Assembly (NCBI GenBank): GCA_016342495.1
Contig: JAEIOG010000038.1
Location: 1 to 44,126 of the forward strand
Direction: 5' to 3'
DNA length: 44,126 bases
Origin: Phycisphaerae bacterium
GTDB lineage: Bacteria; Planctomycetota; Phycisphaerae; Sedimentisphaerales; SM23-30
Shown: positions 35,962-44,126 of the stretch, one piece after another
Numbering within the stretch: the first letter of the stretch is position 1
Layout of the letters: each line of letters opens with the position of its first letter
Notes under the pieces: generated by a model
The model's database searches: none
Seen by the model: only the letters and a program-made list of their open reading frames with translations
What the model was told of the DNA's origin: nothing
Program-made: the position numbers and the translations under genes

Positions 35962-36067
35962 TATGCACTTCTCTACAAAAAAATGTCTGTTTGTTGCTTG
36001 GTCACCCACTCATATCATATTCTCTATTATCTCTATCGACCACTTTAAAAGTAAAAAAAACAACAAT

Positions 36068-38098
36068 TTACATTTTTTTGTTTGGCATGGTTACTATGAA
36101 TTCACTTCCAATTTCTAATTCAGAGTTAACTGATATGCTTCCATTCAGATTTTTGGCGATTTTGGAAGCAATTGTCAATCCCAGACCATCGCCTTTGTTT
36201 TTTTTGGACTTAGCATTCCGGTAAAATAGTTCAAATATTTTATCTATGTGATTTGCCGATATGCCTAAACCATTATCTTTAATTCGATAAATGCTGGAAT
36301 CACCTTCTTTACTGCCATTTATATTAATTTCCAGTTTGCGGTCAGGATGACGATATTTAATTGCATTTTCAATCAGATTTGTTATTAGTTGAGATAATTG
36401 ATTGTAGTCAGCTATGCAGCTGGGCAACTTTTCTTTTTTTACTTCGACATCAAAACGAGTAATACGATATTGAAGCGTATCGATAATATTAGTTATGATC
36501 TTATTGACATTTACGGTGCGGATATCGCTGGGTGCCCGACTTATGCGGCATAATTTCAGCAAGCCGGTCAATAAAGTATCCATTTGAGCGGTGCTTGATT
36601 CAATGTATTGCAGCGATTCGTTTAATCGGGCTTGAATCGATTCAAAGGACTCTTCGGTGGAATCCTGTGAAATGTTTTGATTTTGTATGATATTGCCCAG
36701 CCCTTGTATGTCTTTATCGATTTCGCGGCTGTAACCCTGTATATTAATCAATGGAGTACGCAGATCATGCGATGATATGTAAATAATATTTTCCAGATCA
36801 TTATTTTTACTTGCCAGATCCTTCAAAAGTTTCTCACGTTCAAGGCCCAGATTGATCCGATCCAGCTCCGCTGAAATATGTAAAGCAAATATTTCCATTA
36901 TTGAATGGGCAAACTCAGCATCGGCCAGTGGCTGCTGGAACATTGCACATAAAATGCCCTGCGGCTTCCCAATATGATCAGTTAGAGGAATACCGATATA
37001 GCCTTGAATATCCATTTCTTTTAACTTTGTGGCATTGGGGAAATGAACCTGGACATCTTTAGGGTAAATGGTGACTTTGTTATTCAGAGCTATCTGGCAT
37101 GGTATATCTTGCAGGTCAAATATTTTATCAAAGCTTTGTTCTATTGAGCAGTGTTGGGAAATCATGGTGATTGATTGCTGTTTGGAGTCTGGAATACCAA
37201 TAAACAGCATGCTGGATTCTATTATTTCACTCAAATAAATAGCAATTTCATCAAGCAGTTCCAAACCACCTTTTGATGATGATTTCATTATCAGGGCTTT
37301 GATTGCCTGGGCATATTTTTTCTGCTCGGTAACATCAATGAAAAAACCAACTAAACCTTCGATGTCGCCATCATTATTTTTAAATACAGAACGATGAAAA
37401 ACCAGATCACGATATTGGCCAGCATGATTTTGGAGTTTATATTCAAATGTTTGTTTTTCCCCCGGTGAATCGAATAATTCTTTATCCTTTTGTGTGAAAA
37501 AATCAGCATCTATGTCTGAGAACATATCCTTTACCGTTTTATTTGTAAAAAGTTCGACATTAAGGCCAAAAAAATCTTCTGCGGCTTTATTGAATCCCAG
37601 ATATTTACCATTGATATCTTTGTAATAAACCGGGGTTGGCGTGGCAAAAAGTAATGATTTGGTAAATTCCTTTTGTCTTATCAGTTCCTGCTCATGGGCT
37701 TTGCGTTTACTTATATCCATCACAATTGCTAAGGTCATAATAACGCCATCAATTGTAATATTAGTTAAAGAAACTTCACCAAAGAACTCTTGCCCATCAC
37801 TTTTTATGTGCAGCCATTCAAAGTTCTGTGGTTGGCCATCCAAAGCCAAGTTTATTAAATCATCTGCTTTGACAGAAGACTTGATGCCATCAGGCTGGAA
37901 TTCAGGGGAGAACTCTTCCGGGGGATATCTGCCGGTAAGGTCATTGGCCCCAAACATTTTATTAGCACCAGGATTACTCAAGATGACTTTTTTATCATGA
38001 ATAATAAAAAGGGCGGTACCGTTGTTTTCAAAAAATGCCTTGTACAATTCATTATTTTGATTGATGCTGCTTAGTTCTGAATTGTTATCAAGAACCAT
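36068..38098 (-). CDS. PAS-PAS-GAF sensor histidine kinase
   Basis: A cytoplasmic sensor kinase, 676 aa, with no membrane segment. PAS1 is about 18-135 (ALFIIHDKKVILSNPGANKMFG), PAS2 about 148-262 (TPVYYKDINGKYLGFNKAAEDFFG) and GAF about 270-415 (LQGILCAMF-type ending at about 390). The dimerisation/phospho-acceptor helix carries H444 in ISSHDLRTPL. The ATPase domain has the N box NLIENAIKYRH, the G1 box DNGLGI and the G2 box GDGLGL. HDLRTPL and the domain order recall phytochrome-type kinases, but the GAF shows no obvious bilin-binding Cys motif, so the signal is unknown. The response regulator follows directly. Confidence 0.9.
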   Translation of the reverse strand: MVLDNNSELSSINQNNELYKAFFENNGTALFIIHDKKVILSNPGANKMFGANDLTGRYPPEEFSPEFQPDGIKSSVKADDLINLALDGQPQNFEWLHIKSDGQEFFGEVSLTNITIDGVIMTLAIVMDISKRKAHEQELIRQKEFTKSLLFATPTPVYYKDINGKYLGFNKAAEDFFGLNVELFTNKTVKDMFSDIDADFFTQKDKELFDSPGEKQTFEYKLQNHAGQYRDLVFHRSVFKNNDGDIEGLVGFFIDVTEQKKYAQAIKALIMKSSSKGGLELLDEIAIYLSEIIESSMLFIGIPDSKQQSITMISQHCSIEQSFDKIFDLQDIPCQIALNNKVTIYPKDVQVHFPNATKLKEMDIQGYIGIPLTDHIGKPQGILCAMFQQPLADAEFAHSIMEIFALHISAELDRINLGLEREKLLKDLASKNNDLENIIYISSHDLRTPLINIQGYSREIDKDIQGLGNIIQNQNISQDSTEESFESIQARLNESLQYIESSTAQMDTLLTGLLKLCRISRAPSDIRTVNVNKIITNIIDTLQYRITRFDVEVKKEKLPSCIADYNQLSQLITNLIENAIKYRHPDRKLEININGSKEGDSSIYRIKDNGLGISANHIDKIFELFYRNAKSKKNKGDGLGLTIASKIAKNLNGSISVNSELEIGSEFIVTMPNKKM

Positions 38099-38156
38099 GA
38101 TTGTTTTTCCATTAATACCAGATTCATTATTTGCATTAAGGTCCCAGCAAAATCAA

Positions 38157-40070
38157 TTAGCTTTTCTTTGCTACTTTATACAGCCATATAGTTACTGCCA
38201 CAAACATCGCTATGCCTATCAAAACAGGCAAAGGTTCAATTAATTGTCTTGGCAATGCCAAAGCGTTTTTGTCTTTCATTATAACAATTGGTATCGCCAG
38301 CAAAATCCCAACTAATGCTTCACCGGTAATAAGCCCCGATGCAAACAATAGCCCATGGCCTTTGAGCGAATTACCATTTTCCTTTTTCGTTTTACGATGA
38401 CGATGCACCGCCCAATGCACTAAACCGCCTATCAAAATCGGCACTTCCAGCTCCAGTGGCAAATATATTCCAATGGCAACAGCCATCACCGGCATACGAA
38501 ATGCCGAACCAGCGGATTCAAGATAGCAGTCAAACAAAATTACGCCCACCGCTGCGGCCATACCAATATAAATGAAATTCCAAGGCAGATCACCCGAAAA
38601 TACCCCTTTGGCTACCGATGCCATCAAATTGGCCTGCGGGGCACTTAGTGCGTTTTCTGTTGCAGATTCATGTCCTTCAAATCCATAAGCTTTCAATAGC
38701 AAAGTCAAGACCGGTGCCACAATTAATGCCGCTGAAATCGTCCCAACAATTTGCATTATCTGTTGCTTATATGGCGTAGCCCCAACAATATGGCCAGCTT
38801 TGAGATCCTGCATATTATCACCGGCGATAGCTGCTGCACAGCATACCACACTACCAATTATAATCGCCGCAGCAGGGCCTGCCGCCGAATCTTTGCCCAA
38901 AAGCATCATCAACATTAAGGATGCTACAAGCACCGTTGCAATTGTAATGCCTGATATTGGATTATGCGATGACCCCATTATCCCGGCCATATATCCGGCC
39001 ACTGCAGAGAATAAAAACCCCGTAATCAGCATCATCCCGGCCATAGTCAGCGAAACAGCGATATTCTGCACAAATACCTGATACATAAGAAACAAAGGCA
39101 CCACCGATGCTACAATTAGCATAATTACCCATTTCATAGCAATATCTTTTTCGGTGCGGGGTACTTCTGCTTTTTCGATATTCTTATATGCACTTAATCC
39201 AGAAACGATCCCCGATGTTATCGATTTACGCAGCTTTAATATTGTCCATACTCCACCAACCAGCATGCCGCCCACACCGATATAACGGGTTTTAGTTGAC
39301 CATATCTGATTGGCAAATTCCGCAGCCGATAATGGCAGTCCATCCTTAACGGCCCATTCCTGCATTGAAGCACATATCGGTATTGCGATCAACCAGTTGG
39401 CGACTCCGCCAATGACGATTAGAATTGCAATATTCAATCCGACAATATAACCTACTGATAATAATGCCGGGCTAAGATTAGAACCAAAATAAGCGATTGA
39501 GCCTTTGACTCTGCCGGCTGCTTCAAATACTTCAGCCCAAATCCGCAAGCCCGAACTGCCTAATTTAAATAATCCTCCCACAATTGATGCCTGCACCAGA
39601 TATTTTATCCCTTTGTGGCCTTTAGTCTGGCCAGTCTGCAATATCTCAGCAGTTGCGATACCTTCGGGGTATTTTAACTTGGCATCAATAATCAGGGCTC
39701 GCCGCAGCGGTATTGTAAACAATACTCCCAATATTCCGCCAAAGCCTGCGATTGCTGATACCCACCAGTAATTAAAATCTTTCCAGAATCCTAAGATTAC
39801 CAACGCTGGCAGGGTAAATATCACCCCGGCTGCCACTGATTCACCTGCCGAGGCGGCGGTCTGGACGATATTGTTTTCCAGGATATTATTATTGCGGAAC
39901 ATTCGCAATATCCCCATTGAAACTACAGCCGCCGGTATCGAAGCTGATACCGTCATCCCGGCAAATAACCCCAGATAAGCATTAGCGGCAGCCAGTATAA
40001 TCGAAAGCAATACCCCAAGTATAACCGCCTTAATAGTAATTTCGGGCAAATTTTTCTGTTCTTCAGCCAT
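38157..40070 (-). CDS. OPT-family oligopeptide transporter
   Basis: An inner-membrane transporter of the OPT superfamily, importing peptides or metal-chelate compounds. 637 aa with about 14-16 membrane spans. Family marks are LLSIILAAANAYLGLFAGMTVSASIPAAVVSM near the start, the YPEGIATAEIL segment (about 150-160), and AGDNMQDLKAGHIVGATPYKQQIMQ (about 419-443). AAAAGGATTAATT precedes the ATG. It lies 58 bp upstream of the kinase gene in the same direction, so kinase and regulator may be cotranscribed behind it. The substrate is not readable from sequence. Confidence 0.92.
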   Translation of the reverse strand: MAEEQKNLPEITIKAVILGVLLSIILAAANAYLGLFAGMTVSASIPAAVVSMGILRMFRNNNILENNIVQTAASAGESVAAGVIFTLPALVILGFWKDFNYWWVSAIAGFGGILGVLFTIPLRRALIIDAKLKYPEGIATAEILQTGQTKGHKGIKYLVQASIVGGLFKLGSSGLRIWAEVFEAAGRVKGSIAYFGSNLSPALLSVGYIVGLNIAILIVIGGVANWLIAIPICASMQEWAVKDGLPLSAAEFANQIWSTKTRYIGVGGMLVGGVWTILKLRKSITSGIVSGLSAYKNIEKAEVPRTEKDIAMKWVIMLIVASVVPLFLMYQVFVQNIAVSLTMAGMMLITGFLFSAVAGYMAGIMGSSHNPISGITIATVLVASLMLMMLLGKDSAAGPAAAIIIGSVVCCAAAIAGDNMQDLKAGHIVGATPYKQQIMQIVGTISAALIVAPVLTLLLKAYGFEGHESATENALSAPQANLMASVAKGVFSGDLPWNFIYIGMAAAVGVILFDCYLESAGSAFRMPVMAVAIGIYLPLELEVPILIGGLVHWAVHRHRKTKKENGNSLKGHGLLFASGLITGEALVGILLAIPIVIMKDKNALALPRQLIEPLPVLIGIAMFVAVTIWLYKVAKKS

Positions 40071-40470
40071 AATTAATCCTTTTTATCCGTGAACTGTATA
40101 TATATGAAGCCAGTATTATTAACTATGACCCTTTAGATGTCAAAAGAAAAACTGTTAGAACGACTTTCAGGTAATAAGTTTATTTGTTGGCTACCTAAAG
40201 TCATATTCAACATACATTTAAGGTTGACTCCTGCCAAAAATCAGGCATTTCAGGTTAATAGTCACCAATAGCCATAAAAAAATCTGGCCCAATTAAAACC
40301 GCATAAATTGAGTTAATATTGGGAATTAAAGCCTTAATTATCGCCTGGGGCTTTGATCCTGCTTAACGGGCTTAATTTTTGGACCAAACAGGGCGGTTTT
40401 AACTATGATCCTTGTAAGTTTAGCTATAAACAGGGTTTATAGTGGAATAATCTTGTTTGGATCCATTGAA
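40071..40470. other. OPT upstream region with long hairpin
   Basis: No gene is seen. A long hairpin is present: GACTTT-C-AGGTA (40162-40173) with TACCT-AAAGTC (40192-40202), 11 bp with one bulge and an 18-nt loop. Part of its loop side (TTTCAGGTAATAAGT, from 40165) recurs as TTTCAGGTTAATAGT at about 40248. Its function is unclear; it may be regulatory for the OPT gene. Confidence 0.35.
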
Positions 40471-40671
40471 AGTTAATTTACAAATGCCATTTGTAAATTA
40501 ACATTTGACGATTGTAAGTTTGCAAACGCCAAATGTAAACTTGCAAGCGTTAATTGCAAGCTTACATTTGGTACTTGCAAATTTGTAATCGCCGTTTGCA
40601 GGTTTACATCTAATAAATGCAAACTTACATGTTTCGGTTGCAAACTTGCATTTAGCCAATGTAAGGGTGAA
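40471..40671. repeat. 21-bp tandem array with palindromic 12-bp core and variable spacers
   Basis: Eight 12-bp cores matching TGYAARYTTRCA (or one base off) occur at 40492, 40513, 40534, 40555, 40576, 40597, 40618 and 40639. They are spaced exactly 21 bp apart, with half-degenerate cores in the same phase at 40471 and 40660. The core is self-complementary; the nine spacer bases between cores differ in every unit. Most core changes are transitions that keep the purine/pyrimidine pattern. Units of 21 bp are two helical turns, so all cores face one side of the DNA. Open frames through the array encode CK(F/L)(A/T)xxx heptads on both strands because of the palindrome. A minus-strand frame (40498-40734) has no convincing start. 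The arrangement looks like a protein-binding array, but no function is shown. Confidence 0.9.
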
Positions 40672-40843
40672 TTTTACTGAAATGCAGGGCCTTAAGCCTG
40701 ATTTTGATACAAATTTGGGATGATGACAGGCCAAAACCTGCTATTTGGGGTTAAAAACCCTGTCAGTAAGTTAAGCTAATCCGGGTTTTCCCATGCTAAT
40801 CAGTTAAAATCCCTGATATATATCAATGCTGCCAGCTTTTCCT
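40672..40843. other. spacer after the array, possible weak terminator
   Basis: GGGGTTAAAAACCC (about 40747-40760) forms a small hairpin and would lie downstream of the propeller-protein gene on the minus strand (GGGTTTTTAACCCC). No other feature is seen. Confidence 0.35.
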
Positions 40844-43800
40844 TTATTTTTTAGTGATTATCCTGGCTGTTTTATTAGTAAACTGTTCGAGGGCCCGGTC
40901 TGCATGGAAGTTTATATAATAAATCAGGCCATCGGTGGTAATGAGTCTGCTGCGATTCAAATTAAGATTAAAGGAACTGAGGCATTTATTCCAGATACGG
41001 ACATTTCGGATGGCACCGGCGATGGGTTTTTGGCCAAAAGGGTCGGCCAGCAGCGTAGTCCTGAGCACATTATTAAGGGAAAGAGTACCCCCGGCATTAT
41101 CGGTCTGGATTGCCCCGGCTTTTTCACCATCTATATAAAGAATTGCCAGCCCGGTTTTACTAACTGTAAAGGCAATCTGGGCCCATTGATCAAAGATAAG
41201 CTTGCCCGGTTCGGTTTTGATGATAAAGGCCTGCTCTTTAGGGGTATCGGTGGTCTTACTGAGATTGCGGTTCTGCCTTGGGGAAAGAAATAGCGAAACT
41301 TCTCCCTTATCATCGACTTTAAGATACCAGCCTTTGGCATCCCGATAGAAATGTCGGCGATTACCGGCGATTATGCCAGAGCCTTTGACTCTGGCGGTCA
41401 GTTCAAAGGTGAAATCCTCATTGGCACTGAAAAGTTCGACAATACCCAGATCGACAAAGCAACCTTTTGCAAGCTCAAGTGAACTGTCCCAGTGATTATC
41501 GAGGGCCCGGGCCTTCGATTGGATCTCGATTTCAGCCGATTCGGTGCTGATGTCAGGATAGCGGCGTGGAGAAATTTTCAGTTTGACCTTATCTCCTGTC
41601 GATGAGCCTGGGCCCAGAGTTAATATCGGCTTATTGGAACCAGCTTCTTTGCCATTAATGAACCATTGATAATTATAATAGTCAGGGGTGACCAGCTCGC
41701 TGTCAATGCCAAATGTTTTTATGCCTTGAATATCGCTGAATTGCTGGATGGCAAAGCCGTTTTTGTAGAAACGTTCACAGGGATGCATCAAAGTCGCCTG
41801 CCAGAGACCCCGGCCATAGCTGGCCCCGAGCAATTGCTGGCTGGGATAATCAATGCGAATCTCAGAAAAGTCTATCAAGGGATAGCCAGTGTTCCATAAT
41901 ATCCATTCTTTTGCATTTTCGGCCTTATAATAGATGCCAAAACCTTTAACTAAGGCATATAAATCACCGGCAGAGCCTTCATGAAAGCATAATTCGGTGA
42001 CCTGTCCTTCAGGCAGCCCCGCTGAAAGATCATTCCAGGTTTTACCGCCATCGCTGCTGGCTATTACTTTGCCATCTCTGGCCCCGGCCCAAACTTCATT
42101 GGGCTTATCGGGGTTGACCGCCCCGCATACCGATTTGGTTCCGCCTTGAGCTTTGAAGTATTGGGGATAAAGCTGTTCCTGCCAGGTCTGGCCCATGTCC
42201 TGAGAAGTCATAATCGATTTTCGGGTAAAGATTGTCAGTAAAGGCTCTGAGGTTCTGGATATATTGCTGGCATAAACTTCCTGGTCAAGGTTTGGCACCC
42301 GGCTAAAACTCATGCCATAGTCTGTGGATTGATATAAATGCTTGGGCGTGGTCTTCTTATCGATTCGCAAGGGAAAAGATATTAATAACCGGGAGGGCTC
42401 ATAATAGTTAACTGCAGTGCGAGGGCAACCCCAGGATGAAATTACCCACATGTTCTGCTCGAAAAAGTCCAGCCCTTCACCTTTTTCAATTGGTGAACAG
42501 GGAAAATAAGTTATGTTGGTATAAGGATTGATAAAGATGGTATCCCCTTCATAGCCAATTTCATTGTCCCATGAGCCATAGCGATAAGTCTGGATATTGA
42601 CATCCTGGGTATTGCCGGCGATATAGCGATCCCCGAATTCATTGACAACAATGGAATACCACAGAAATGCCGGAATGTCGCCATTAATATTGGTCCAGTT
42701 GTCTTGATGATCTTTGACCTTGCGCATAATGCCGGCATCGCAGCCTTTGACCTTAAAGCCTTGGAGCTTTGGATGGAATTTTAAGACATGATTGTCGGCA
42801 TTGTGGCCGCCATGGGGAGAGATGCCAATTGTTCCATCAGCATAAACTGCATCAGGGCGTTTAGCCCAGGATTGAAATTCCCAGTTAACCCCGCCATCAT
42901 AGGATTCGCAGCTGCCGACACTGGATGCGATCAGATGATTTTTGTCAAAAGGGTCAACTTCAAAAAAACTGGTCCAGCTGCTGCTGGAGGCATTGCCAAA
43001 AATACCTTTGGGATAGCCAGTTTTATTAATGGAATCCTGCCGCAGCTGCCAGCTCTTGCCCATATCAGGTGAATAATAGACCTGAGTGTCACTGCCGCCA
43101 ATGGAAACCGCTGCATACAAGGCATCAGCATCGGGGCCATAGAGAGTTGAGATAAACATTGGTTGGAATATTTTTAATTTTTCATCTTCAGATTCAAAAG
43201 TGAACTCTTTTAGGAGTTTAAATGACAGTCCGGCATCAGTAGAGATATAGAGTCTGGCCCGACCGGCAAGATAAACAATATCTTTTTTGCTTTTATGGAA
43301 AGCAATCTCTTGAAGCAGGCCTTTTTTCTTATCAAAAGATTCCGGGACAAGGTCAATATATTCCCAGCTTATACCGGAATTGGCGGAACGATACAAGCCC
43401 GGCTTAAAACCGGGGTTGGCACCGCCTGAATTTGGAACCGTACCGATAAGAATGAGATTGTTATGGGAATCTCTAAATGCTTCTACCCATTTGAATTGCG
43501 GTGCCCGGCCATCTTTGTGGCCTTGATTGATATTATGAGCCCAGCTTTTGCCCTGATCTTGTGTTTCATATAATTGACCTTTGCGTGATATAGAAAAAAC
43601 ATGTTTGAAATCCAAAGGGTCGACAATGATATTTACATAATTATTTCGATGGAAACGATCAGGGATGTTGTCAGTTATTGGCTCCCAGTGTCTGCCGCCA
43701 TCGACAGTGATAAAAATGCCATCATTGTCGGGATTGGCGTAAATTTCATCGGGGTTATCGGGGTTTAATTCCAGGTCATAAATCCTGCCGGCTGAAGCAA

Positions 43801-43903
43801 ACATGGGAATGTGGGACCATAGGCCAGGTTTAGATGGAGATGCTGCTTTTAGAACAGCACAAATTGCGATAAGGATAAAAATAACTCTTGATGCTGGTTT
43901 CAT
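40844..43903 (-). CDS. giant secreted Asp-box (sortilin/VPS10-like) propeller protein with LamG-like C-terminus
   Basis: A large exported protein, 1019 aa. A signal peptide (ASRVIFILIAICAVLKAA) is followed by about 680 residues of beta-propeller blades bearing repeated S/T-x-D-x-G-x-x-W/F Asp-box motifs: VDGGRHW, TQDQGKSW, SANSGISW, STDAGLSF, SPDMGKSW, SYDGGVNW, STDYGMSF, SQDMGQTW and SSDGGKTW. This is the pattern of sortilin/VPS10-like and xyloglucanase-like ten-bladed propellers. After an Ig-like stretch (YNYQWFINGKEAGSNKP, about 745) the last ~200 residues (DLGIVELFSANEDFTFELTARV ... ILYIDGEKAG ... IRNVRIWNKCL) look like a LamG/concanavalin-type domain that may bind glycans. No enzymatic residues were assigned. 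The ribosome site is AAAGGA, 11-12 nt before the ATG. Confidence 0.85.
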   Translation of the reverse strand: MKPASRVIFILIAICAVLKAASPSKPGLWSHIPMFASAGRIYDLELNPDNPDEIYANPDNDGIFITVDGGRHWEPITDNIPDRFHRNNYVNIIVDPLDFKHVFSISRKGQLYETQDQGKSWAHNINQGHKDGRAPQFKWVEAFRDSHNNLILIGTVPNSGGANPGFKPGLYRSANSGISWEYIDLVPESFDKKKGLLQEIAFHKSKKDIVYLAGRARLYISTDAGLSFKLLKEFTFESEDEKLKIFQPMFISTLYGPDADALYAAVSIGGSDTQVYYSPDMGKSWQLRQDSINKTGYPKGIFGNASSSSWTSFFEVDPFDKNHLIASSVGSCESYDGGVNWEFQSWAKRPDAVYADGTIGISPHGGHNADNHVLKFHPKLQGFKVKGCDAGIMRKVKDHQDNWTNINGDIPAFLWYSIVVNEFGDRYIAGNTQDVNIQTYRYGSWDNEIGYEGDTIFINPYTNITYFPCSPIEKGEGLDFFEQNMWVISSWGCPRTAVNYYEPSRLLISFPLRIDKKTTPKHLYQSTDYGMSFSRVPNLDQEVYASNISRTSEPLLTIFTRKSIMTSQDMGQTWQEQLYPQYFKAQGGTKSVCGAVNPDKPNEVWAGARDGKVIASSDGGKTWNDLSAGLPEGQVTELCFHEGSAGDLYALVKGFGIYYKAENAKEWILWNTGYPLIDFSEIRIDYPSQQLLGASYGRGLWQATLMHPCERFYKNGFAIQQFSDIQGIKTFGIDSELVTPDYYNYQWFINGKEAGSNKPILTLGPGSSTGDKVKLKISPRRYPDISTESAEIEIQSKARALDNHWDSSLELAKGCFVDLGIVELFSANEDFTFELTARVKGSGIIAGNRRHFYRDAKGWYLKVDDKGEVSLFLSPRQNRNLSKTTDTPKEQAFIIKTEPGKLIFDQWAQIAFTVSKTGLAILYIDGEKAGAIQTDNAGGTLSLNNVLRTTLLADPFGQKPIAGAIRNVRIWNKCLSSFNLNLNRSRLITTDGLIYYINFHADRALEQFTNKTARIITKK

Positions 43904-43997
43904 TAGATGAATAATCCTTTACAAGGCAGTTTAATTAAAGTAATCAGGGAATTACGATATATCTCAGTCAGCTGTAAAACTGAGCATTTACCTGAGT

Positions 43998-44026
43998 AGA
44001 ATATCAAATCTAAATCAATAATACAA
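43998..44026 (-). promoter_or_regulatory. possible promoter of the propeller gene
   Basis: On the minus strand TTGTAT (44021-44026), 17 bp, TATTCT (43998-44003). Both hexamers match 4 of 6, so this is a weak call. Confidence 0.3.
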
Positions 44027-44071
44027 GGTTTCCTGCTTCATTTTGATACTATTACTCCGGCAATTAAATAG

Positions 44072-44100
44072 ATGAAAGTTTTGTATTTTTATGCTATAAT
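44072..44100 (+). promoter_or_regulatory. sigma70-like promoter at the right edge
   Basis: ATGAAA (44072-44077), 17 bp, TATAAT (44095-44100). The -10 is perfect and the -35 matches 4 of 6. Transcription would start near 44107. Confidence 0.45.
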
Positions 44101-44106
44101 GTTGCG

Positions 44107-44126
44107 ATGGAAACACGAGATGCACG
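44107..44126 (+). CDS. possible start of a truncated gene
   Basis: ATGGAAACACGAGATGCACG runs off the window. The ATG falls on the predicted transcription start of the promoter at 44072-44100, so if real the mRNA would be nearly leaderless. Only six full codons are visible. Confidence 0.25.

Noticed and set aside
18291-40671. CRISPR array
   Set aside because: Units of 21 bp with at most 9-bp variable parts are far too short, and no cas genes are present.
40498-40734. Minus-strand frame encoding CKFAxxx heptads
   Set aside because: It starts at a TTG without a good ribosome site, and the palindromic core gives the same heptad on the other strand. Treated as a DNA repeat, though translation is not excluded.

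Overview
The window looks like a piece of a moderately AT-rich chromosome from the phylum Planctomycetota, most likely class Phycisphaerae. This is inferred from the mix of genes: a hybrid type II secretion / type IV pilus gene set with many pseudopilins, secreted alpha-L-fucosidases with discoidin-type domains, a secreted protein ending in a dockerin-like Ca-binding half motif (GDVNQDNRVDILDVAV), and large secreted beta-propeller proteins. No rRNA, tRNA, insertion sequence, phage gene or CRISPR array was recognised.

Layout. (1) 1-779: a possible gene tail, then a long non-coding stretch holding a candidate structured RNA (442-642). (2) 780-17763, plus strand: a secretion/pilus locus. It encodes two GspE/PilB-type assembly ATPases, each with an N-terminal c-di-GMP-binding-type (MshEN) domain, a PilT-type retraction ATPase between them, a GspF/PilC platform protein, and seven pseudopilins (three GspG-like, then H-, I-, J- and K-like). 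The I-, J- and K-like proteins are far larger than usual (541, 400 and 1369 aa). Short palindromic repeats (REP/REPIN-like) sit between several of these genes. (3) 17764-18610: a non-coding stretch with palindromes, a candidate three-hairpin RNA (18037-18154) and a GC-rich 21-bp tandem array (18291-18570). (4) 18611-19864, minus: selD, read through an in-frame UGA that falls exactly at the catalytic Cys/Sec position and is followed by a bacterial SECIS-like hairpin. The protein also has an N-terminal Cys-rich domain. (5) 20004-26100: a secreted M28/PDZ peptidase and, divergently, a two-gene alpha-L-fucosidase operon. (6) 26171-30150: a secreted metzincin-like protein with a dockerin-like tail, an EamA transporter, a DUF2238 membrane protein and a lipoprotein. 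(7) 30197-35159, minus: leucine biosynthesis (leuA, a membrane protein of unknown function, leuC, leuD). (8) 35524-40070, minus: a response regulator, a PAS/GAF histidine kinase and an OPT transporter. (9) 40071-40843: a second 21-bp array with a palindromic core. (10) 40844-43903, minus: a giant secreted Asp-box propeller protein with a LamG-like C-terminus. (11) a sigma70-like promoter and the first codons of a possible gene at the right edge.

How the genes work together. The secretion/pilus locus probably builds a pseudopilus that exports, or a pilus that contacts, extracellular polymers. The fucosidases, the M28 peptidase, the metzincin-like protein and the propeller protein are the kind of secreted enzymes such a cell would send out. 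The fucosidase pair suggests use of fucose-containing polysaccharides. SelD supplies selenophosphate for selenocysteine and/or selenouridine, and its own Sec codon implies that the organism has SelA, SelB and tRNA-Sec elsewhere in the genome.

Most notable items: the Sec-containing SelD with a Cys-rich N-terminus; the two 21-bp arrays (two helical turns per unit, palindromic core); the two candidate structured RNAs; and the oversized minor pseudopilins. All functional statements rest on motif reading by eye. No database search or folding program was run.
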